A stretch of 64,000 nt of DNA from CAVSPO01 sp963730005 (GCA_963730005.1 CAVSPO010000013.1:124001-188000); one strand, 5' to 3'. Counted from the stretch's first letter, positions 42,291 to 51,363 are shown. Numbers and translations are program-made. Notes: generated from the letters alone by a model not told the origin.

Positions 42291-42794
42291 TCAGTCGTGG
42301 GCCTCGACAGCGACGATCGTCACCTTGATGGTTTTGCCGTTGGGCGCCACGTAGGACACCAGGTCGCCCTTGCAGGCGCCAAGCACCGCCTCGCCGAGCG
42401 GTGACTGCGGGCTGAAGACCTGGCTGTCCAGGGACTCGTCGGCGCCCAGCATCTCTCGGGACCCCAGCAGGAAGGTGTCGGTGTCGTCCGGGTCACCAAA
42501 GTAGGCGATCGTCACGCGAGTGCCGACGGCGACCTCATCAGGGTTCTTGGGCGCATCGCCGACCTGTGCATGGCGCAGCATTTCCTCGAGCTGGACGATC
42601 CGGCTCTCCATGTGTCCCTGCTCCTCGCGCGCGGCGTGGTAGCCGCCGTTCTCGCTGAGGTCACCCTCGGAGCGGGCGGATGCGATCTTCGCGGTCACCT
42701 GGGCGCGACCCTCGGTCTTCAAGAAGTCCAGCTCTTGTCCGAGCTTGTCGAAGGCTCCCTGGGTGAGCCAAATGGTCTGTCTGTCTTCGGCCAT
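42291..42794 (-). CDS. greA: Transcription elongation factor GreA
   Basis: 167 residues. N-terminal coiled coil that enters the RNA polymerase secondary channel, with the acidic tip GDLSENGGYHAAREEQ (about 44-59), then the FKBP-like domain ending in VSYVAPNGKTIKVTIV. It stimulates cleavage of backtracked RNA. The ATG at 42794 follows TAGGCT (42806-42801) by 6 nt. It is divergent from mca, with both starts leaderless-type. Confidence 0.94.
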   Translation of the reverse strand: MAEDRQTIWLTQGAFDKLGQELDFLKTEGRAQVTAKIASARSEGDLSENGGYHAAREEQGHMESRIVQLEEMLRHAQVGDAPKNPDEVAVGTRVTIAYFGDPDDTDTFLLGSREMLGADESLDSQVFSPQSPLGEAVLGACKGDLVSYVAPNGKTIKVTIVAVEAHD

Positions 42795-42885
42795 CGAAGC
42801 AGCCTAGCTGATTCATCCGCCGCCCGGAGTCGGTCGCTGCGCGCATCTGGTGGTAGTCAGTTGGGCATTGGCTTGCTGTGGCGTT

Positions 42886-42891
42886 CAGAAT
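42886..42891 (+). promoter_or_regulatory. -10 element of the leaderless mca transcript
   Basis: CAGAAT ends 7 nt before the ATG at 42899, which favours that ATG over the GTG at 42878. Confidence 0.5.
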
Positions 42892-42898
42892 GGACGTC

Positions 42899-43849
42899 AT
42901 GCCAGAACCTGTCCGTCCTGCTGCCGAGCGCGTCGACGATGCGTGCGGTGCTGGGCTCCGTCTGTTGCACGTGCATGCCCATCCTGACGACGAGTCGAGC
43001 AAGGGTGCTGCCACCACGGTCAAGTACGTGCGCGAAGGGGCCCGGGTGATGGTGGCGACGTGCACCGGCGGCGAGCTCGGCGATGTGTTGAACCCGAAGA
43101 TGGATCGCCCCGAGGTGTGGGCCAACATCACCGAGGTGCGTCGCCAGGAGATGGCCAGGGCCCGCGACATCCTGGGCATCGAACAGGCGTACCTCGGGTT
43201 TCACGACTCCGGGTTGCCGCAGGGCGATCCGCTGCCTCCGCTGCCGGCGGGGTGTTTCGCGACGCTCGACCCCGTCGTTGCCGCGAAACCACTGGTCGAA
43301 CTGATCCGGCAGTTCCGACCGCAGGTGATGACCACCTACGACGAGCACGGAGGCTATCCACACCCCGACCACGTGCAGTGCCACCGGGTGAGCATGGAAG
43401 CCTTCAAACAGGCCGCGGACCCGAACGTCCACCCGGAGCTGGGGGAGCCCTGGCAGGTGAGCAAGCTGTACTACCAGATGAGCTTTCACGGGCGGCGTGC
43501 CCAGGCTCTGGAACGAGGCATGCACGAACACGGGTTGGCGACGCCCGAGGGTGGCTACCCCGGCTCGCGCGACCGGTTCGATTTCGCCAACCGCCTGACA
43601 ACCTTCGTCCAGTGCGCCGACTACTTTCCCGTCCGGGACGAGGCGTTGAAGGCGCACGCCACGCAGGTGGACCCGGATGGGCTCTGGTTCGCCATTCCCA
43701 CGCCGGTGCAGCGGCAGGCCTGGCCCACCGAGGACTGGCAACTCGTCTTCAGCCAGGTGCCCACGTTCTTCCCCGAGGACGACCTGTTCGCGGGCCTGCG
43801 GGGAACCCCGCCCGAGACGTACGATCCCACCGACGCCTGGATGATCTGA
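42899..43849 (+). CDS. mca: Mycothiol S-conjugate amidase Mca
   Basis: 316 residues, LmbE-like PIG-L fold. Zinc-binding HAHPDDESSKGA (about 26-37) and the second His motif YPHPDHVQCHRVSMEAF (about 155) match Mca. It cleaves mycothiol S-conjugates to mercapturates and GlcN-inositol for detoxification, so the host makes mycothiol, which marks actinobacteria. Divergent from greA, an order also found in mycobacteria. ATG chosen by the CAGAAT spacing. Confidence 0.93.
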   Translation: MPEPVRPAAERVDDACGAGLRLLHVHAHPDDESSKGAATTVKYVREGARVMVATCTGGELGDVLNPKMDRPEVWANITEVRRQEMARARDILGIEQAYLGFHDSGLPQGDPLPPLPAGCFATLDPVVAAKPLVELIRQFRPQVMTTYDEHGGYPHPDHVQCHRVSMEAFKQAADPNVHPELGEPWQVSKLYYQMSFHGRRAQALERGMHEHGLATPEGGYPGSRDRFDFANRLTTFVQCADYFPVRDEALKAHATQVDPDGLWFAIPTPVQRQAWPTEDWQLVFSQVPTFFPEDDLFAGLRGTPPETYDPTDAWMI

Positions 43850-43868
43850 GCGGTCGACCCGGCTGGTG

Positions 43869-43898
43869 CCAAACGGCGCGGAAGCCCCCGCCGTTTGG
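43869..43898. other. Inverted repeat between mca and the MFS gene
   Basis: CCAAACGGC (43869-43877) pairs with GCCGTTTGG (43890-43898) around a 12-nt loop. There is no T-run. It could terminate mca weakly or act as an operator for the next gene, whose TACGCT -10-like hexamer is near 43926. Confidence 0.45.
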
Positions 43899-43980
43899 AT
43901 ATCGCCTCTGAGGTTAAAACTTGTTACGCTTGTCCGGACGAGCTGTGGGCGGCAGCGCGCAGCCTCAGGCAGGAGATCAG

Positions 43981-45336
43981 ATGAGCACACCGACGACCCC
44001 GCAAGGCAGTCTCCCCACCAGAGCCGAGCGCCTGAACCAGCTGCCCTTCAACCGCGAGCACGGCAAGCTGCTCGTCGGTTCCGGCATCGGCTGGGCACTG
44101 GACGCCATGGACGTCGGTCTGATCAGTTACGTGATCGCAGTCCTGGCCAAACAGTGGACCCTGAACAACTCCCAGGTGAGCATGATCGTCTCCATCGGCT
44201 TCGTCGGCATGATGATCGGCGCCAGCGTGGGTGGTTTGCTGGCCGACCGAATCGGGCGCCGCAACGTGTTCGCCCTCACCCTGCTGGTCTATGGCCTCGC
44301 CACCGGCGCTGCTGCGCTGTCCACCGGAGTCGCGATGCTGATGGTGCTGCGATTCATCATCGGCCTGGGCCTGGGTGCCGAGCTCCCGGTGGCCTCGACC
44401 CTGGTCAGCGAGTTCGCGCCGCAGCGCATCCGGGGTCGCATGGTGGTGTTGCTGGAGGCCTTCTGGGCAGTCGGGTGGATCATGGCAGCCCTGCTCGGCT
44501 ACTTCCTGGTGCCGTCCAACCCCAACGGGTGGCGCTGGGCGCTGGCGGTGGGGATGGTGCCGGCCCTCTACGCGCTGGTCGTGCGGGTCGGCCTGCCCGA
44601 GTCGGTGCGCTTCCTGGAGGCCAAGGGCCGCCATCAGGAAGCGGAAGTCTCGGTGCGCAAGTTCGAGGAGAGCTCCGGCGTCGTTGCAGAGGTTTCGCTT
44701 GAGCAGGCGCTCGCCGAAACGCCGCCCAGCGTGGATGCCACCGAGAAGACCGAGTCGATCTGGTCGACGCGGCTGCGCCAACGGACGGTCGCACTGTGGG
44801 TGGTCTGGTTCTTCGTCAATCTCAGTTACTACGGCGCCTTCACGTGGATCCCCACGCTGCTCTTCCAGCAGGGGCACTCGCTGGTGAAGAGTTTCCAGTA
44901 CACCCTGATCATCACGCTCGCCCAGTTGCCCGGTTACCTGGTCGCCGCCTACCTGATCGAGAAGATCGGGCGTCGCGTCACCCTGGCCAGCTTCCTGCTG
45001 ATGTCGGCGGTCTCGGCCGGCTGCTACGGCATGCAGACCGACCCCACCGGCATCATCATCGCCGGCTCCGCACTGAGCTTCTTCAACCTCGGCGCGTGGG
45101 GTGCCCTGTATGCCATCGGGCCGGAGATCTACCCGACGTCGGTGCGTGGCACCGGAACTGGTGCCGCCGCTGCCGCGGGCCGCGTGGCTGCCATCCTGGC
45201 CCCGCTGCTGGTGCCTGTGCTGTTGACCAGGGGCGGCGCGCCGCTGGTCTTCGGAGTGTTCGCCGCCTCGTTCGCCATCGCAAGCGCCGCGGCACTGGTG
45301 CTGCCGGAGCGTCGCGCAGCCAGCATGGTCGAGTAG
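43981..45336 (+). CDS. MFS transporter, metabolite:proton symporter type
   Basis: 451 residues, 12 membrane helices. Motif A GGLLADRIGRRNVFA between TM2 and TM3, EFAPQRIRGRMVVLLEAFWAVGW in the first half and its repeat EIYPTSVRGTGTG in the second resemble organic-acid and sugar symporters (for example NaiP or shikimate-type). The long central cytosolic loop (about 205-270) is charged. Substrate unknown. ATG at 43981 with AGGAGA upstream, preferred to the TTG at 43921. Confidence 0.88.
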   Translation: MSTPTTPQGSLPTRAERLNQLPFNREHGKLLVGSGIGWALDAMDVGLISYVIAVLAKQWTLNNSQVSMIVSIGFVGMMIGASVGGLLADRIGRRNVFALTLLVYGLATGAAALSTGVAMLMVLRFIIGLGLGAELPVASTLVSEFAPQRIRGRMVVLLEAFWAVGWIMAALLGYFLVPSNPNGWRWALAVGMVPALYALVVRVGLPESVRFLEAKGRHQEAEVSVRKFEESSGVVAEVSLEQALAETPPSVDATEKTESIWSTRLRQRTVALWVVWFFVNLSYYGAFTWIPTLLFQQGHSLVKSFQYTLIITLAQLPGYLVAAYLIEKIGRRVTLASFLLMSAVSAGCYGMQTDPTGIIIAGSALSFFNLGAWGALYAIGPEIYPTSVRGTGTGAAAAAGRVAAILAPLLVPVLLTRGGAPLVFGVFAASFAIASAAALVLPERRAASMVE

Positions 45337-45386
45337 CGGCCGGCCCCGGCGTCGGCTCCGGTTCGCGCCACCAGCCGGTCGCGCGG

Positions 45387-46187
45387 TCAGCGACCGAAGC
45401 GGCGCTCACGCTGCGCGTAGGAGCGCAGGGCGCGGTAGAAATCGACTCTGCGGAAATCGGGCCACAGGGCTTCGCAGAAGTAGAACTCGCTGTGCGCGCT
45501 CTGCCAGATCAGGAAACCGGAGAGTCGTTGCTCCCCGGAGGTGCGAATGACCAGGTCGGGGTCGGGTTGGCCGGCGGTGTAGAGGTGATCGCTGATCTGG
45601 TCCATCTCGAGGGTCCGGGACAACTCCTCCAGCGAGGTGCCCTTCCTGGCCTCCTCGGCCAGCAGATCGCGCACGGCATCGCGCAGCTCGTGCCTGCCTC
45701 CGTAGGCGACGGCGACGTTGATGTGGGTTCCCGTGTTGCCCGCGGTTGTCTGCTCCGCCTGGCGGAAATGCTCGGCAAGATCAGGGGGCAACAGTTCCAG
45801 GTCGCCCACCGTCATCACCCGGTACTTGCCGGTTCGGGCGAGCTTCTGCACCAACTGGTCGATGACCTGGAGCAGTGGTTGGAGCTCGTCGGCTTTCGAA
45901 CGCTGCAGGTTGTCCGTGCTGAGAACCCAGAGCGTGACGATCGGGATGTCCAGTTCGTCGCACCAGCCGACGAATTCACACAACTTGTCGGCGCCCGCCT
46001 GATAGCCGGCCACCAGCGGCTGACCGGGGGCGTTGGTGCGCGCCCAGCGGCGGTTGCCGTCGGCCATCACCGCTATGTGGCGGGGCATGGCTGCCGGATC
46101 CAGCCCGGCCCGCAGCCGCGACACGTAGGCGTTGTACAGCAGTTCGCTCGGGCTCACCCTTGCGCAAGGATCCGGGCGTTTCCCCAT
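45387..46187 (-). CDS. uppS: (Z)-polyprenyl diphosphate synthase (UppS family)
   Basis: 266 residues. HIAVMADGNRRWAR (about 37-50) with the catalytic Asp, VLSTDNLQRS, INVAVAYGGRHELRDA and PDLVIRTSGEQRLSGFLIWQ are the family blocks. It adds isopentenyl diphosphate in cis to make the polyprenyl carrier used for peptidoglycan and for the PMT donor. Chain length (short Z-farnesyl or long) cannot be read from sequence by eye. ATG at 46187 with GGAGG upstream; TTG at 46199 is the alternative. TAGGCT at 46242-46237 is a likely -10. Confidence 0.92.
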   Translation of the reverse strand: MGKRPDPCARVSPSELLYNAYVSRLRAGLDPAAMPRHIAVMADGNRRWARTNAPGQPLVAGYQAGADKLCEFVGWCDELDIPIVTLWVLSTDNLQRSKADELQPLLQVIDQLVQKLARTGKYRVMTVGDLELLPPDLAEHFRQAEQTTAGNTGTHINVAVAYGGRHELRDAVRDLLAEEARKGTSLEELSRTLEMDQISDHLYTAGQPDPDLVIRTSGEQRLSGFLIWQSAHSEFYFCEALWPDFRRVDFYRALRSYAQRERRFGR

Positions 46188-46285
46188 CAAATCCTCCAAC
46201 CTCGGGGCACGGCGACGTTGCGGAGCCTCCGGGGTCAGCCTACCCGCCCGGGTTGGGGTTTCGGTCTGCGAGCACCCTCAGAACC

Positions 46286-46323
46286 TGTGCAGCTACCAGA
46301 TCCTGGCCACCGTGTGCAGCTAC
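46286..46323. repeat. 11-bp direct repeat at the SDR stop codon
   Basis: TGTGCAGCTAC occurs at 46286-46296 and 46313-46323 (27-bp period), with AGAACC-TGTGCA pieces on both sides. The second copy includes the SDR stop codon (CTA, 46320-46322, on this strand). Confidence 0.7.
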
Positions 46324-47090
46324 AGAACCCTGTGCACCTTGTGTACGGCGGCCTGGGCCAGTGGCTTGAGGACCATCAGATCAATGTTCACGTGGTGTGG
46401 CCTGGTCAACGCCCAGGCGATGGCGTCGGCAACATCGTCTGCTTGCAGCGGGGCCTCGACTCCTGCGTAGACGGCATCGGCGCGCTCCTGGTCGCCAAGC
46501 CTGCGCAGCGAGAACTCCTCGGTCTTGACCATTCCGGGCGCGATCTCGATCACCCGGACAGGCTGCCCGCTGAGTTCCAGTCGCAGGGTCTGGGCCACGA
46601 CGCGCTCGGCGCTCTTGGCCGCGCAATACCCGCCACCGCCCTCGTAGGCGACATGACCAGCGATCGAGGTGACGAACAGGACGTCCGCGCGGCCGGTCGG
46701 AATCATCACCGGCAGCAGTGCCTTGGTGAGCCGGACCGTGCCCAGCACATTCACCTGGTACATCCACTCGTAGCTGTCGAGATCGGCCTCGGCGACGGGG
46801 TCCACGCCGCGGGCCCCGCCGGCGTTGTTGACGAGGGCGTGGGTGGGGCCGGCTGCCGCGACAATCGCAGCCACGTCGTCAGCGTTGGTGATGTCAGCTG
46901 CCTGGTAGTCGCAGCCGGTCTCGGCGGCCAGCTCGGCAAGCCGGCCGGCGCGCCGGGCCACAGCCAGCACGGACCAGCCCTCGGCGACCAGCCGCCGGAC
47001 GGTGGCCGCCCCGATGCCTGTGCTGGCGCCGGTCACCACAGCGCGGCGCTGAGGGGTTTTCGTCTGATGGGGGACTTTGGTTTCGCTCAT
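46320..47090 (-). CDS. Short-chain dehydrogenase/reductase
   Basis: 256 residues, classical SDR. Cofactor loop TGASTGIG (about 20-27), NNAGG (about 88), catalytic Ser in VTSIAGH (about 139), Tyr-Lys as YCAAK (about 155-159), then PGMVKTEEF. Resembles YdfG-type NADP-linked serine or 3-hydroxyacid dehydrogenases; substrate unknown. ATG at 47090 without a clear Shine-Dalgarno. Confidence 0.88.
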   Translation of the reverse strand: MSETKVPHQTKTPQRRAVVTGASTGIGAATVRRLVAEGWSVLAVARRAGRLAELAAETGCDYQAADITNADDVAAIVAAAGPTHALVNNAGGARGVDPVAEADLDSYEWMYQVNVLGTVRLTKALLPVMIPTGRADVLFVTSIAGHVAYEGGGGYCAAKSAERVVAQTLRLELSGQPVRVIEIAPGMVKTEEFSLRRLGDQERADAVYAGVEAPLQADDVADAIAWALTRPHHVNIDLMVLKPLAQAAVHKVHRVL

Positions 47091-47182
47091 GGGTCCATTT
47101 CAGGGCGTCGCAGGTGTGGAGTCCAGTCTGAGCGCTTCGTTGCCGGCAGCTACGCTCGACGCTGACCCGTGAAGGAGGGCCC

Positions 47183-47593
47183 GTGATCGAGGTGGTCGGC
47201 GCCGTCATCGTCCGCGACGGTGCGGTGCTCGCGTGCCGGCGTGCCGCTCACAAGTCCGAGGCCGGGCTGTGGGAGTTTCCGGGCGGGAAGGTGACGCCGG
47301 GGGAGTCGCCAGAGCTGGCGCTGGTGCGAGAGATCCGGGAAGAACTGGGCGTGGCCATCACTGTCGGGGGCAGGCTTGCCCGCTCGGTCCGGACTGTGGG
47401 GCCGGCCACGATCGCCCTCACCACCTATTGGGCCGCCCTGGTCGGGGAGGTGCCGATCGTCAGCAGTGATCATGACCGGTTGGTTTGGCTGCGGCCTGAC
47501 GCGCTTGGGCAGCTGGATTGGTGCCGCCCGGACCTGGCGACAGTGGACTCGATCCTGGGGGTGGGCTCCACGCGGGGTGCCGGTTTGGCCTAA
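47183..47593 (+). CDS. MutT-type Nudix hydrolase
   Basis: 136 residues. Complete Nudix box GGKVTPGESPELALVREIREELGV (about 36-59, split here across the usual G-E-R-E-E-G ligands), preceded by LWEFPGG. Small MutT-like members remove 8-oxo-dGTP or related oxidised nucleotides. GTG at 47183 with GAAGGAGGG upstream; TACGCT at 47151-47156 is a likely -10. Confidence 0.9.
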   Translation: MIEVVGAVIVRDGAVLACRRAAHKSEAGLWEFPGGKVTPGESPELALVREIREELGVAITVGGRLARSVRTVGPATIALTTYWAALVGEVPIVSSDHDRLVWLRPDALGQLDWCRPDLATVDSILGVGSTRGAGLA

Positions 47594-47652
47594 CGGCCAG
47601 ACAGTGCGCTATCGTTGTCGCGCTGAAGGAAGCGGGTTCGTTTCCCAAGCAT

Positions 47653-47734
47653 GGCAGGTTGCCCGAGTGGCCAAAGGGAGCGGTCTGTAAAACCGTCGGC
47701 GACGCCTTCGAAGGTTCGAATCCTTCACCTGCCA
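47653..47734 (+). tRNA. tRNA-Tyr (anticodon GTA)
   Basis: 82-nt class II tRNA: acceptor GGCAGGT pairs with ACCTGCC, anticodon stem GCGGT/ACCGT with loop CTGTAAA, long variable arm, T loop TTCGAAT, discriminator A; CCA not encoded. TATCGT (47610-47615) may be the -10. Confidence 0.96.
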
Positions 47735-47735
47735 C

Positions 47736-47769
47736 AAAGGCCCCGTTTCGGATGGAAGCGGGGCCTTTT
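47736..47769 (+). terminator. Intrinsic terminator after tRNA-Tyr
   Basis: AAAGGCCCCG (47736-47745) pairs with CGGGGCCTTT (47759-47768) across 13 nt and is followed by a short T-run. Confidence 0.85.
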
Positions 47770-47895
47770 CCATGCCTCGTTGTCTCCAGCCGGACGTCCG
47801 CGAACGCGATTTGTTCTGCGACCAGCGGGAATAGACTCGGGGGGACCCCGGTTGATCCGGGTGTCCAGCTGCTTACGTATCCGAAAGGGTTCACT

Positions 47896-48489
47896 GTGTC
47901 GCTCATCAACACCGAGATTCTGCCGTTCAAGGCCAACGCCTACTACCAGGGCAAGTTCGTCGAGGTCACCGACCAAGACCTCAAGGGCAAGTGGGCCGTG
48001 GTCTTCTTCTACCCCGGCGACTTCACCTTCGTCTGCCCCACCGAACTCGGCGACCTCGCTGACCACTACGCAGAGCTGAAGGGCATGGGGGTCGAGGTCT
48101 ACTCGGTTTCCACCGACAGCCACTTCGTGCACAAGGCGTGGCACGACGACTCCTCCGAGGTCGGCAAGGTCCAGTACTACATGCTGGGCGACTCCAACGG
48201 CCAGATCACTGCCAACTTCCAGAACACCCGTCTCGGTGACCCCGACGCTAACGGTGAGCGCCACCCGGTTGGCCAGTCCGACCGCGCCACCTACCTCGTC
48301 GACCCCCAAGGCGTCATCCAGTACATCGAGTACACCGCTGAAGGCATCGGCCGCAGCGCCGCCGAGTTGCTCCGCAAGATCAAGGCCGCGCAGTACGTGG
48401 CGTCGCACCCCGGCGAGGTGTGCCCCGCCAAGTGGGAACAGGGTGAGGCGACCCTTACCCCCGGCATCGACCTGGTCGGCAAGATCTGA
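47896..48489 (+). CDS. ahpC: Alkyl hydroperoxide reductase subunit C (peroxiredoxin)
   Basis: 197 residues, typical 2-Cys peroxiredoxin of AhpC1 type. Peroxidatic Cys in FYPGDFTFVCPTEL (about 38-51), resolving Cys in HPGEVCPAKWEQG (about 170). Reduces H2O2 and organic peroxides with electrons from AhpF. GTG at 47896 with AAAGGG upstream; the longer frame from 47518 runs through tRNA-Tyr and is excluded. TAGACT (47832-47837) is a likely -10; no OxyR site was recognised. Confidence 0.96.
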   Translation: MSLINTEILPFKANAYYQGKFVEVTDQDLKGKWAVVFFYPGDFTFVCPTELGDLADHYAELKGMGVEVYSVSTDSHFVHKAWHDDSSEVGKVQYYMLGDSNGQITANFQNTRLGDPDANGERHPVGQSDRATYLVDPQGVIQYIEYTAEGIGRSAAELLRKIKAAQYVASHPGEVCPAKWEQGEATLTPGIDLVGKI

Positions 48490-48518
48490 CCCGCGCCCCG
48501 CGCAGTCAAGTCATTCCT

Positions 48519-48548
48519 GGCGGGGCGCCTAGGCGCCCCGCCTTTTTT
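48519..48548 (+). terminator. Terminator/attenuator between ahpC and ahpF
   Basis: An 11-bp perfect inverted repeat GGCGGGGCGCC/GGCGCCCCGCC (48519-48529 and 48532-48542) with TA between, then six Ts. It should stop much of the ahpC transcription before ahpF. Confidence 0.9.
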
Positions 48549-48586
48549 CTCTGCTCCCTCCCAATTCATCCGAAAGGTGACCCGCC

Positions 48587-50152
48587 ATGCTCGACGCGAG
48601 CCTGATCGAACAGTTGAAGTCCTTGATGCCCCGGGTGGTCGAGCCCGTTGAGCTGGTTGTCTCCTTGGACGGCAGTCCGAAGTCGACCGAGATGGCGACG
48701 ATGCTGGAGCAGATCGCCGCGCTTTCCGACAAGATCGCCGTGCGCCGTGACGATGACGCCTCCGAGCGCAAGCCTGCTTTCGCCATCACCAGGCCCGGCA
48801 CCGACATCCTGATCCGGTTCGCAGGCCTGCCGCTCGGTCACGAGTTCACGTCACTGGTGCTGGCGCTGCTCCAGGTGGGTGGCAACCCGATCAAGGAGGA
48901 GCAGGAGGTCATCGATGCCGTCCAGGCGCTGGATGGCGACTACGACTTCGTCACGTACATGTCCCTGACCTGCCAGAACTGCCCGACGGTCGTGCAGGCT
49001 CTGAACACCATGGCCGTGCTCAACCCGCGCATCAAGCACACCGCGGTCGAGGGGTCGCTCTTCCAGGACGAGATCGCCGAGAAGAACATCCTGGCGGTGC
49101 CGACGATCTACCTGAACGGTGCGGTGTTCGGGCAGGGCAGGACCGATATTCAGGAGTTCGTGAAGAAGCTCGACGCGGGTTCGGGTGAGCGGGAGGCAGC
49201 CAAGCTCAACGCCAGGAAGCCCTATGAGGTGCTGGTGCTGGGGCAGGGCCCCGCCGGCGCGGCCGCGGCCATCTACCTGGCGCGCAAGGCCGTCAACACC
49301 GGGCTGGTCGGGGACCGTTTCGGTGGCCAGGTCAACGACACCATGAGCATCGAGAACTTCATCTCAGTGACCAAGACCACCGGGCCCGAGTTGGCGGCGA
49401 GGCTGGAACGCCACGTCAAGGACTACGAGGTCGACGTCATCAAGGGGCCGTTGGCCACCGGGCTGGTGCCCGCAGTGGAGCCGAACGGCTTGATCACCGT
49501 CAAGTTCGGTGCGGACGCCTCGCTGCAGGCACGTTCAGTGGTGATCGCCACAGGTGCGCGTTGGCGCTACATGAACGTGCCCGGTGAGACCGACTACCTG
49601 AACAAGGGTGTCACCTTCTGCCCGCACTGTGACGGACCGCTGTTCAAGGGCAAGGACGTCGCCGTGATCGGCGGCGGGAACTCCGGAATCGAGGCTGCCA
49701 TTGACCTGGCCGGAGTGGTGCGCCACGTGACTGTGCTGGAGTTCATGCCCGAGTGCCGTGCCGACAACGTCCTGATGGAGAAACTGCGCAGCATGCCCAA
49801 CGTGGACGTCATCACCAATGCGGCCACCACCGAGGTGGTTGGCGATGGCCAGCAGGTCACGGCACTGCGGTACGACGAGCGTGAAACCGGGGAGCACAAG
49901 GAGCTGGCGTTGAGCGGCATCTTCGTGCAGATCGGCCTGGTGCCCAACACGGAGTGGCTGAAGGGCGTCGTGGAACTCGATCCTCGCGGCCAGGTGCTGG
50001 TGGACGCCGAGGGTGCCACCTCGGTGCCCGGTGTCTTCGGTGCCGGTGACTGCACCGACGTTCCCTACAAGCAGATCGTGGTCGCCCAGGGCGCAGGCGC
50101 CACCGCCGGCCTGAGCGCCTGGAGTTACCTCATCCGTCACGACGCGCCCTGA
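48587..50152 (+). CDS. ahpF: Alkyl hydroperoxide reductase subunit F
   Basis: 521 residues. N-terminal tandem thioredoxin-fold domain with CQNC (about 129-132), then a thioredoxin-reductase-like part: FAD loop GQGPAG (about 214), CPHC redox pair (about 345-348), NADPH loop GGGNSGIEAA and GVFGAGDCTDVPYKQ. Passes electrons from NAD(P)H to AhpC. ATG with AAAGGTGA upstream. Confidence 0.95.
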   Translation: MLDASLIEQLKSLMPRVVEPVELVVSLDGSPKSTEMATMLEQIAALSDKIAVRRDDDASERKPAFAITRPGTDILIRFAGLPLGHEFTSLVLALLQVGGNPIKEEQEVIDAVQALDGDYDFVTYMSLTCQNCPTVVQALNTMAVLNPRIKHTAVEGSLFQDEIAEKNILAVPTIYLNGAVFGQGRTDIQEFVKKLDAGSGEREAAKLNARKPYEVLVLGQGPAGAAAAIYLARKAVNTGLVGDRFGGQVNDTMSIENFISVTKTTGPELAARLERHVKDYEVDVIKGPLATGLVPAVEPNGLITVKFGADASLQARSVVIATGARWRYMNVPGETDYLNKGVTFCPHCDGPLFKGKDVAVIGGGNSGIEAAIDLAGVVRHVTVLEFMPECRADNVLMEKLRSMPNVDVITNAATTEVVGDGQQVTALRYDERETGEHKELALSGIFVQIGLVPNTEWLKGVVELDPRGQVLVDAEGATSVPGVFGAGDCTDVPYKQIVVAQGAGATAGLSAWSYLIRHDAP

Positions 50153-50183
50153 ACAGCGCACCCGTAGGCGCGTCTTCAACGCG

Positions 50184-50906
50184 TCAGGCGAACAGGCCTG
50201 CCAGGGCAACGTCGACCGCGTCGGCGAACAACGTCTCGCGTTCGGCGCTGCTCAGGTCGGCAGCTCCGCCCGACAGCTGGTCGCTGATGGTGCACACAGC
50301 CAACGCTTCGGCGCCCTCTTGCAGGGCGCAGGAGTAGAGGCCGGCTGCTTCCATCTCGACCGCGAGGGTGCCCAGCGCCGCGAGTGCGTTGATGACCGGT
50401 GCCGGCGAAAGGTAGAAGAAGTCGGAGGAGAACAGCGCTCCGACGTGGGCCTTGGCTCCACCCCTGAGCTCTTTCGAGCGCGCCCGCTCGACCGCGCCGC
50501 GCAGCATGTCGAACGATGCTGCAAGCGACATCGTCACGTCGGGCACCAGCAGCTGGGAGATCCGGTTGTTGGTGTGGGCGGTGGCACCAACCACGATGTC
50601 GCGGATGCGGACGTCCTCACAGAGGCCTCCCGCAGTGCCGACCCGGCAGATGCGCTGCACCCCGTAGCAGCGGTAGAGCTCGGTGGCATAGATCGAGATG
50701 GACGGAAGGCCCATGCCTGACGCCATCGTGGTGATCGGCGTTCCCTGGTAGGCGCCGGTCCAGACGCCGATGCCGCGCACGTCGCTGACCAACCGGACTC
50801 CGGAGAAGTACTCGGCTGCGATGCGCTCGGCGCGCTTGGGGTCTCCCGGCATCAGCACCAGGGGAGCGATCTGACCGGGTTCCGCGGCGATGTGGGGGGT
50901 GGCCAT
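50184..50906 (-). CDS. deoD: Purine-nucleoside phosphorylase DeoD
   Basis: 240 residues, PNP/UDP phosphorylase fold. MPGDPKRAERIA (phosphate Arg), GMGLPSISIYATEL, AVEMEAAGLYS (nucleoside Glu and Met) are present. Cleaves purine nucleosides with phosphate in salvage. ATG at 50906 with AAGGAT upstream. Convergent with ahpF. Confidence 0.93.
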   Translation of the reverse strand: MATPHIAAEPGQIAPLVLMPGDPKRAERIAAEYFSGVRLVSDVRGIGVWTGAYQGTPITTMASGMGLPSISIYATELYRCYGVQRICRVGTAGGLCEDVRIRDIVVGATAHTNNRISQLLVPDVTMSLAASFDMLRGAVERARSKELRGGAKAHVGALFSSDFFYLSPAPVINALAALGTLAVEMEAAGLYSCALQEGAEALAVCTISDQLSGGAADLSSAERETLFADAVDVALAGLFA

Positions 50907-51070
50907 GGTGATCCTTCGGGTGAGCGGGGCTGCTGGCTGCCATTGTGCCCGGTGGTCCGGATGCTGGGCTCCATGGCGCGCGATGTGCCGTATCGACGGA
51001 ATTCGGCTTAGACTCAGGACCTGTCATCCATGACTTTCGGGTCGTGGCGGCGGGTGCAGAGCGGTTCGAT

Positions 51071-51099
51071 TTGAGCATCCGTCCCGCATCCAGTAGCAT
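51071..51099 (+). promoter_or_regulatory. Promoter of tRNA-Thr/tRNA-Met
   Basis: TTGAGC (51071-51076), 17 bp, then TAGCAT (51094-51099), 12 bp before the mature tRNA-Thr. Confidence 0.65.
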
Positions 51100-51111
51100 G
51101 ATGCGTCGGTT

Positions 51112-51184
<73 letters not shown>

Positions 51185-51287
51185 CTGTTGGGTGTCTCGT
51201 CCGCCAACCGCGTGGACGCCGGGTGACCGGAGCGGACAGCCGACTTTCTTCGTGGTGGTCCGCTTGAAGGGTTGCCGCAACGGAAAT

Positions 51288-51363
51288 GGCGGGATAGCTC
51301 AGGCGGTAGAGCAAGCGGCTCATAATCGCTGTGTCGCGGGTTCGAGTCCCGCTCCCGCTACCA
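51288..51363 (+). tRNA. tRNA-Met (anticodon CAT, elongator type)
   Basis: 76 nt with encoded CCA. Acceptor GGCGGGA with TCCCGCT (G-U at pair 1-72), anticodon stem AGCGG/TCGCT with loop CTCATAA, T arm GCGGG-TTCGAGT-CCCGC. Elongator identity is favoured by the thrT-metT-rpmG order of mycobacteria; a lysidine-modified Ile tRNA cannot be excluded by eye. Confidence 0.9.

Noticed and set aside
42878..42898. GTG at 42878 as the mca start
   Set aside because: The CAGAAT hexamer lies between it and the ATG at 42899, and family members start near the ATG.
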